A stretch of DNA of 64,000 nt from Lepas anatifera (lineage: Eukaryota > Arthropoda > Thecostraca > Lepadidae), in NCBI GenBank assembly GCA_034440635.1, contig JAOTON010001946.1:588001-652000 (forward strand), read 5' to 3'. Shown here piece by piece: positions 59,901 through 64,000 of this stretch. Each line of letters starts with the position of its first letter. Position 1 is the stretch's first letter. The notes below the pieces were generated by a model. It saw only the letters and a program-made list of their open reading frames with translations. It had not been told where the DNA came from and did no database searches. Both the position numbers and the translations under genes were made by a program.

Positions 59901-60839
59901 CTGCAGATCCGTGTCCTCGGCACGCCATGTACTGCTGCAGATCCGCGTCCTCGGCACGTCACTTACTGCTGCAGATCCGTGTCCTCGGCACGCCATGCAC
60001 TGCTGCGGATCCGTCTCCTCGGCACGCCACTTACTGCTGCAGATCCGTGTCCTCGGCACGCCATGCACTGCTGCGGATCTGTGTCCTCGGCACGCCATGT
60101 ACTGCTGCAGATACGTGTCCTCGGCACGCCACTTACTGCTGCAGATCCGTGTCCTCGGCACGCCATGCACTGCTGCGGATCCGTGTCCTCGGCACGTCAT
60201 GTACTGCTGCGGATCCGCGTCCTCGGCACGCCATGTAGTGCTGCAGATCCGTGCCCTCGGCACGCCATGTACTGCTGCAGATCCGTGTCCTCGGCACGCC
60301 ATGCACTGCTGCGGATCCGTGTCCTCGGCACGCCATGTACTGCTGCGGACCCGTGTCCTCGGCACGCCACTTACTGCTGCAGATCCGTGTCCTCGGCACG
60401 CCATGTACTGCTGCGGATCCGTGTCCTCGGCACGCCATGTACTGCTGCAGATCCGCGTCCTCGGCACGCCATGTACTGCTGCAGATCCGTGTCCTCGGCA
60501 CGCCATGTACTGCTGCAGATCCGCGTCCTCGGCACGCCATGTACTGCTGCAGATCCGTGCCCTCGGCACGCCATGTACTGCTGCAGATCCGCGTTTTCTG
60601 GCATGCTTTCCACTGCTGCCCCGTTCCGTGCTTCGCGTGGGGTACGGATCGGTGTCACGAGGCTGCTGCTGCTCCCCGTTCCCAACACTCCACCGCTTAC
60701 TACTTGCGTGACCATTGTATATCGCGAAGGACTAACAGTTTGCCATTTGTCCACCAGGCGGCGGGGTGAGAAGTACGCCATCGGTTCGGCCTGCATCGGA
60801 GGAGGCCAGGGGATCGCTCTTCTGCTGGAAGCCATGTAA
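47897..60839 (+). CDS. ACAA2: ACAA2, mitochondrial 3-ketoacyl-CoA thiolase (acetyl-CoA acyltransferase 2), complete
   Basis: Seven exons: 47897-47915, 52461-52627, 53345-53476, 56166-56606, 59237-59437, 59679-59833, 60758-60839. They total 1197 nt, in frame throughout, for 398 residues (human ACAA2 has 397). Thiolase catalyses the last step of mitochondrial fatty-acid beta-oxidation, cleaving 3-ketoacyl-CoA with CoA to acetyl-CoA. Visible active-site parts are the nucleophile Cys94 in NRLCGSG, NEAFAPQ at 322-328, His354 in GGAIALGHP and Cys384 in SACIGGGQG. The N-terminus [12 protein letters not shown] lacks a long presequence, as in the family, where the uncleaved N-terminus targets to mitochondria. 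All introns are GT-AG. Intron 1 carries LINE 4, intron 3 a family W element and intron 6 a 34-bp minisatellite. Confidence 0.96.
48100..49230. other. ACAA2 intron 1, 5' part; probable LINE 4 leader
   Basis: No host exon recognised. From about 48840 (GTGCGACCGCTCGCGTTGGC) the sequence leads into the LINE without a break and may be its 5' region or ORF1 remnant. Confidence 0.4.
49230..52290 (+). mobile_element. Non-LTR retrotransposon (LINE 4), nearly full-length ORF2
   Basis: Plus strand, in ACAA2 intron 1. APE endonuclease from ~49240 ([53 protein letters not shown]), a linker to 50350, reverse transcriptase 50431-51102 ([53 protein letters not shown]) and, after a frameshift near 51080, [24 protein letters not shown] and a C-terminal domain to 52094. 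The 3' end is an (AAAT)n run at 52259-52290, a common CR1/Jockey-type tail. Frame breaks near 49380, 49790, 50360 and 51080 make it inactive. Confidence 0.9.
52365..52417. mobile_element. Right-end fragment of MITE Z
   Basis: TATCTCTGTTAAAATTTCAT ... GTGTCACAATCCCTTCAA matches the last ~55 bp of the Z copies at 1182 and 6240. It lies 44 bp upstream of ACAA2 exon 2. Confidence 0.55.
52461..52627 (+). CDS. ACAA2: ACAA2 exon 2
   Basis: Acceptor CAACAG, donor GTCAGT. Encodes [18 protein letters not shown] ... [20 protein letters not shown], ending VLS in phase 0. Confidence 0.95.
52680..53340. other. ACAA2 intron 2
   Basis: No repeats or other coding blocks recognised; ends in a CTCTCTGTTGCAG acceptor. 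Confidence 0.7.
53345..53476 (+). CDS. ACAA2: ACAA2 exon 3 with nucleophile Cys
   Basis: Acceptor CTGTTGCAG, donor GTCAGT. Encodes [18 protein letters not shown] ... [20 protein letters not shown], ending AH, phase 0 on both sides. Cys94 is the acyl-accepting nucleophile. Confidence 0.95.
53560..54906. other. ACAA2 intron 3, 5' part
   Basis: Nothing coding recognised. Phrases such as GTAGCGG and CCGCTACT recur (53680-54130), a pattern also seen near 63840-63970. Confidence 0.5.
54907..55937. mobile_element. Family W element, copy 3, inside ACAA2 intron 3
   Basis: TTAA borders (54907-54910, 55934-55937) and inverted ends TTAACAYGCGCCCCGCTG. Contains DR4-type AGGTCA-N4-AGGTCA (55106-55121), TGACCT-N4-AGGTCA (55252-55267), an AGGTCAAGGTCA doublet near 55287 and TGACCT-N4-TGACCT near 55434. 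Body related to copy 1. Confidence 0.8.
56166..56606 (+). CDS. ACAA2: ACAA2 exon 4 (largest)
   Basis: Acceptor CTGTGCAG, donor GTAGGC. Encodes residues 107-253: [39 protein letters not shown], the loop domain with [16 protein letters not shown], then [17 protein letters not shown]. Far more GC-rich than its introns. Confidence 0.96.
56607..59236. other. ACAA2 intron 4
   Basis: 2.6 kb with no recognisable gene. Variants of GAGTGGAAAATT recur at 56713, 56750, 58400 and 58830, suggesting fragments of one degraded repeat. The hydrophobic ~99-codon frame at 57454 has no visible homology. Confidence 0.6.
59237..59437 (+). CDS. ACAA2: ACAA2 exon 5
   Basis: Acceptor GCCGCAG, donor GTAGGT. Encodes [59 protein letters not shown]. 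Confidence 0.95.
59679..59833 (+). CDS. ACAA2: ACAA2 exon 6 with catalytic His
   Basis: Acceptor TATCCGCAG, donor GTGAGG. Encodes [38 protein letters not shown] (catalytic His354) and ITAHLVHQL, with Arg372 split across the intron. Confidence 0.95.
59852..60600. repeat. 34-bp minisatellite in ACAA2 intron 6
   Basis: About 22 head-to-tail units, consensus beginning GCACGCCATGTACTGCTGCA then GATCCGTGTCCTCG. Units vary mainly at CAG/CGG, TGT/CGC and ATGTA/ACTTA positions. It starts 19 bp after the donor of exon 6 and ends 160 bp before exon 7. Because 34 is not a multiple of three and no unit has a stop in most phases, long frames exist on both strands; they are not genes. Confidence 0.96.
60758..60839 (+). 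CDS. ACAA2: ACAA2 exon 7 and stop
   Basis: Acceptor GTCCACCAG. Encodes [20 protein letters not shown] with Cys384, the second catalytic cysteine, then LLLEAM and TAA at 60837-60839. Confidence 0.95.
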
Positions 60840-61227
60840 ACCGTCCTGAGTCGGCATCAGATGGGGACCAAAACGGTCCTCCATTCATCAATGCAAATGG
60901 ATTAGCTGCCGAAAGCGGCGGTGTTTAGGGCTGCTCTTGAACAGCGTTGTTACTGGGGATTGTATAATATTTACCGTGCTGATGAAGCATGCTTCGCTAT
61001 TGTGATGTTCTTGCCAGGTTTCGATATAGTTGTTTTTTGTATCTGTGACACTGGGGAACATGAATTGAAAAAGAAACCACGAAGTGGTACGTACAACTTA
61101 AACCCGCTTGAAGGTGATCGGAATATATAATCTGAGTAAACCGCGCTTCAGTTCCATTCTTCTTATCGAGCATTGGAGAACAAATCGATATTTTAGATGG
61201 AATCCGTTAAGTTGTGGTCAGAGAGAT

Positions 61228-61555
61228 GGCTGGCTGGTACCTCTGGTCGTCAGAGGAAGGGGAGGGGGCTGGCTGGTGCCTCTGGTCGTCAGAGGGAGGG
61301 CCGGCTGGTGCCTCTGGACGCCAGAGGGAGGGATGGCTGGTGCCTCTGGACGCCAGAGGGAGGGCTGGCTGGTGCCTCTGGACGCCAGAGCGAGGGATGG
61401 CTGGTGCCTCTGGACGCCAGAGGGAGAGCTGGCTGGTGCCTCTGGACGCCATAGGGAGAGCTGGCTGGTGCCTCTGGACGCCATAGGGAGGGATGGCTGG
61501 TGCCTCTGGACGCCAGAGGGAGGGCGTGCGGGTGCCTCTGGTGGTCAGAGGCAGC
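61228..61555. repeat. 32-bp minisatellite downstream of ACAA2
   Basis: About 10 units of GGCTGGTGCCTCTGGACGCC then AGAGGGAGGGAT, with TGGTCGTC or TGGACGCC variants. In the probable ACAA2 3'UTR. CCTCTGG and CCAGAGG within each unit form a small hairpin. Confidence 0.95.
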
Positions 61556-61700
61556 TGGGAAGATCTGTTGGCCAGTGGTGCACTTCTGAATGGCTTTCGT
61601 GACCGATAGCACATACATGTGCATGCTGCGCAGTGCGCAAAGTACGGCAAAAATAGGTCAGACGCATACTTTCCGTTTATTCTATGTGGTTCATGTCACA

Positions 61701-61720
61701 AATAATAAAGCTAATAAAAT
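61701..61720 (+). terminator. ACAA2: Candidate ACAA2 polyadenylation signals
   Basis: Two AATAAA hexamers (61704-61709 and 61713-61718) are the first seen downstream of the ACAA2 stop, giving a ~0.9-kb 3'UTR that would include the 32-bp minisatellite. A TTTATT at ~61676 could serve the opposite strand. Confidence 0.4.
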
Positions 61721-61739
61721 TAGGCTTGCGCCTCGACAA

Positions 61740-62816
61740 TGACGTGCAAATGTACACCAACGAATTCGTGAACCTCCTCATCAAACCGCAGGCTCGGGCC
61801 ACGTGGAGCACAAAGTTTCTCATAATAGAAATTGTAAATCTCAACAGTAAAGAAGATATGTATGTTTTCTTCCATACCATTTCCAAAGGTTTCACAATGA
61901 CAGCCTCGCCGTAACACGGAGAGCGGACCTCTGTTCAGGGACAAAGTCTCAGCGTCTTTCGTGTAACAGAAATCGCATTGATATGAGGGCGTGATATGTT
62001 CCGGGGACAAGATATGACGCAAAGGGAGCCACGAGCGACAGCGCTCACCACACGATCAGGACTGAACACTATCAGAATCTTCTACCTACGTCAAGTGACA
62101 GGAAAAGTCTGCGTGGAACACCACCGGCTATCCGTGCGTAACGACGAACGTTTAACAGCAACACAGCAGGCTCACAAATCTAAGCGGCGGAGCAACACTA
62201 ACATACAACAACATTTACGCATCGTCCACACATCTCCGTGCTCGCTGCAATAGCATTCCAAACATGACTGGTGATTATGACATAATGACGCGTACATTGT
62301 ACGCGTCACACAACAATGTAAGTACTTTAGTGATCTTTAATGTCAGGGAGGATATCACTGCAACTTTTTCCCAGCATATTGCGATGTTCAAGATCTAGCT
62401 AAAAATGTTGGGAACTGCATATCTCTCGAGGAATTGTAAAAAATTAATGGAACAAAGCATTTTCTAATTATCCAGACAGAAAGGCTTTGACCACACTGTC
62501 CAAATGCTATACGTAACCTAGTATATGTTAATATGCACACTGAGACAAAAGCAAACAAGAACACAGCATTGTTTCCTTTGAACTACAACACATCGGCGCT
62601 AAACACAATATAAAACAATTTCCACTCATGTTGCAGCAATTATTGCAAGTCATTATAAAAAACAATTCATACAAATAATGCTTTCTGATACCAGGAATCA
62701 TAAAATTTGGAAACGTGCAAGCAATCATTCAGCTTTCCTCCTACACTAAAGTCGCATTCAGAATGCACGGTGCGAACTTTCACAACCGGCGTCTCGACTC
62801 CCAGTGAGGCGGTGCC
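61740..62816. other. Convergent intergenic region between ACAA2 and B3GLCT
   Basis: No gene recognised; would contain the 3'UTR of B3GLCT (minus strand). A 23-bp palindrome sits at 62286-62308. Confidence 0.6.
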
Positions 62817-63110
62817 TCACAGCTCAGTGTGAGGCACTGTCTCGGCGTGAGGCGCGGTCTCGCCGTGCCGCCCAGTCTCAGCGTGAGGCGGTGTCCCAGC
62901 GTGAGGCGGTGTCCCAGCGTGAGGCGCTGTCTCGGCGTGAGGCGCCGTCTCACCGTGAGGCGCTGTCTCGGCGTGCCGCCCGGTAACCGTGTCCACGGCG
63001 TCATTCAGCCAGGAGCGGTACACGCGGCGCGGGTCAACCATCCAGTGTTTATGAAAGGAGATGGGCTTGGTGCCGGCCAGCAGTTCCGGTGGGTAGTCCG
63101 GCGGGCGGGC
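62817..63110 (-). CDS. B3GLCT: B3GLCT, beta-1,3-glucosyltransferase, terminal exon
   Basis: Minus strand, acceptor GTCGGCAG before 63110, stop TGA at 62819-62817. Encodes [20 protein letters not shown], then [15 protein letters not shown], matching the C-terminus of B3GLCT (ARPxDYP ... [20 protein letters not shown]). The enzyme adds glucose to O-fucose on properly folded thrombospondin type 1 repeats in the ER. Vertebrate proteins end in REEL; this one ends in HTEL, a plausible KDEL-type retrieval signal. Between the conserved part and HTEL are about eight hexapeptide units ([18 protein letters not shown]) encoded by an 18-bp minisatellite. The catalytic domain is in exons beyond the right edge. 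Confidence 0.85.
   Translation of the reverse strand, partial: ARPPDYPPELLAGTKPISFHKHWMVDPRRVYRSWLNDAVDTVTGRHAETAPHGETAPHAETAPHAGTPPHAGTPPHAETGRHGETAPHAETVPHTEL
62820..62990. repeat. 18-bp coding minisatellite in B3GLCT
   Basis: About nine units near GTGAGGCGCTGTCTCGGC on the plus strand. The period is a multiple of three, so it stays in frame in the minus-strand B3GLCT exon and adds about 50 residues. Confidence 0.93.
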
Positions 63111-64000
63111 CTGCCGACAACCAGCACGGTTACAACCAGCCGCCGCCTGCCAGGTCGTACCCTCGGCCAACTGCCCGCTCCAGAACCGCAAAAGCACGGA
63201 AAAACCAGCGTCGGGTGGTACTGTAAAGCATTCAAAATCCGACATTCTGAACCTAAAAGTCGCCCACTGCATGTCACATAACCACATTACTGTTCGGGGG
63301 GGGTGAGGGGAACGTATTGTGCCCACTCCTCAGGTTTTCCTCGGACATCACCAAAATGGTTCTCGATAGACTTCTTAAACTTTATGACCTTTCCTCAAAC
63401 TAAAGTGCGCAGAATCCCCGAAAGTTTTGATATGCATCTTGCCCAGAGGCGGAACAATGTATTGGTATGTAAGGGCGGATCTACTTGCAAACCGTGTTTT
63501 ATCGTGTACAGTACAGCACTCTTGGAAGCTAGTTACCTGTTAAAATATTGAGCGCCTTTAGCATTTTTTAATGATTTGAATATAATACTAAATAATGATT
63601 CGTTTAGAGTTTCACACTTTTTCAGAAGCGGTTACAGCAGTTAACCATGGAGGGTTCTGATGTAATCAGATCGCATCCGGTCAGAGTGAAAATCAGAGTC
63701 GGGCGGTCCGCTACTTTGATCCGCTCATCCGCCACTTGCGGATTCTCCGGATGGTAGCCGGACTATATTTTTTTAATAAACAGAGTCAGTATTTTTCTTC
63801 AGATTCTTTTAGAAAGGACAATGGAAAAATTTGGTAGCGTTTTATGATGAAAAGCGATGGCGGAGTGGCGGGTAGCGGTTTCTTGATTTCAAAAATGAAG
63901 TGCTAGTAGCGGGAGGTGTTTGATCCAGCCAAGTCAGCAGAAATAGGGGTAGCGGTTCAAAACATTTGGTAGTGGCGCCCATGTTTGGTGAAAACCATGC
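63111..64000. other. B3GLCT intron, nothing recognised
   Basis: No further exon matching B3GLCT was seen on the minus strand up to the window end. GTAGCGG-type phrases near 63870-63970 resemble those in ACAA2 intron 3. Confidence 0.6.

Noticed and set aside
59719..60711. Long open frames in several phases on both strands
   Set aside because: They run through the 34-bp minisatellite of ACAA2 intron 6; length comes from repeat periodicity, and the true exon junction 59833-60758 skips it.
61108..61650. WLVPLDARGR-type repeat frames
   Set aside because: Translation of the 32-bp minisatellite.
1..64000. Bacterial-type systems, operons or CRISPR arrays
   Set aside because: Introns, SINEs and conserved animal genes show a eukaryotic genome; the tandem arrays have no spacer structure.

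Overview
This is a transposon-dense piece of an animal nuclear genome, almost certainly an invertebrate; I cannot name the species, and a crustacean or other marine invertebrate is only a guess. The evidence is split genes with GT-AG introns and conserved phases, a predominance of single-exon homology blocks, tRNA-derived SINEs, APE-type non-LTR retrotransposons, hAT-like and TTAA-type MITEs, and long purine and minisatellite tracts. There are no operons, Shine-Dalgarno sites or CRISPR arrays.

Four conserved genes are supported. (1) The 5' half of SFSWAP, a SURP-domain splicing regulator, lies on the minus strand in four exons between 7709 and 2126 and runs off the left edge. (2) PPIL1, a spliceosomal cyclophilin, lies on the minus strand with three exons (33377-33244, 20511-20314, 18453-18347). 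Its N-terminal exon was not located. (3) ACAA2, mitochondrial 3-ketoacyl-CoA thiolase, lies on the plus strand. I could assemble it completely from seven exons (47897-60839) into a 398-codon reading frame with all splice phases matching. (4) The last exon of B3GLCT, the ER O-fucose beta-1,3-glucosyltransferase for thrombospondin repeats, lies on the minus strand at 63110-62817. It is convergent with ACAA2, and most of the gene is outside the right edge. Two THAP-like zinc-finger exon fragments (17.0-17.3 kb and 37.8 kb) are weaker calls.

The rest is mobile DNA whose insertion history can be read from target-site duplications (TSDs). At 9.97-15.35 kb two copies of a ~1.1 kb hAT-like element (called X here) face each other. 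One is interrupted by a TA-flanked 1.84 kb element, and the other landed inside the terminal repeat of a MITE. At 25.7-31.1 kb a LINE in the PPIL1 intron is split by a complete LTR retrotransposon (5-bp TSD, LTRs differing by one base) whose gag-protease block is inverted relative to integrase. At 34.5-36.3 kb there is a foldback element with tandem-repeat arms and an 8-bp TSD. At 42.4-45.1 kb a LINE sits inside a MITE and itself carries a GC-rich insert. At 46.3-47.8 kb a hAT MITE sits inside an X element just upstream of ACAA2. Three copies of a TTAA-flanked family (2.8, 22.4, 54.9 kb) carry clusters of AGGTCA half-sites at 4-nt spacing, and one of them lies inside ACAA2.

Minisatellites occur in ACAA2 intron 6 (34-bp unit), its probable 3'UTR (32-bp unit) and, in frame, in the B3GLCT last exon. 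There an 18-bp unit encodes hexapeptide repeats placed just before an HTEL ER-retention tail.
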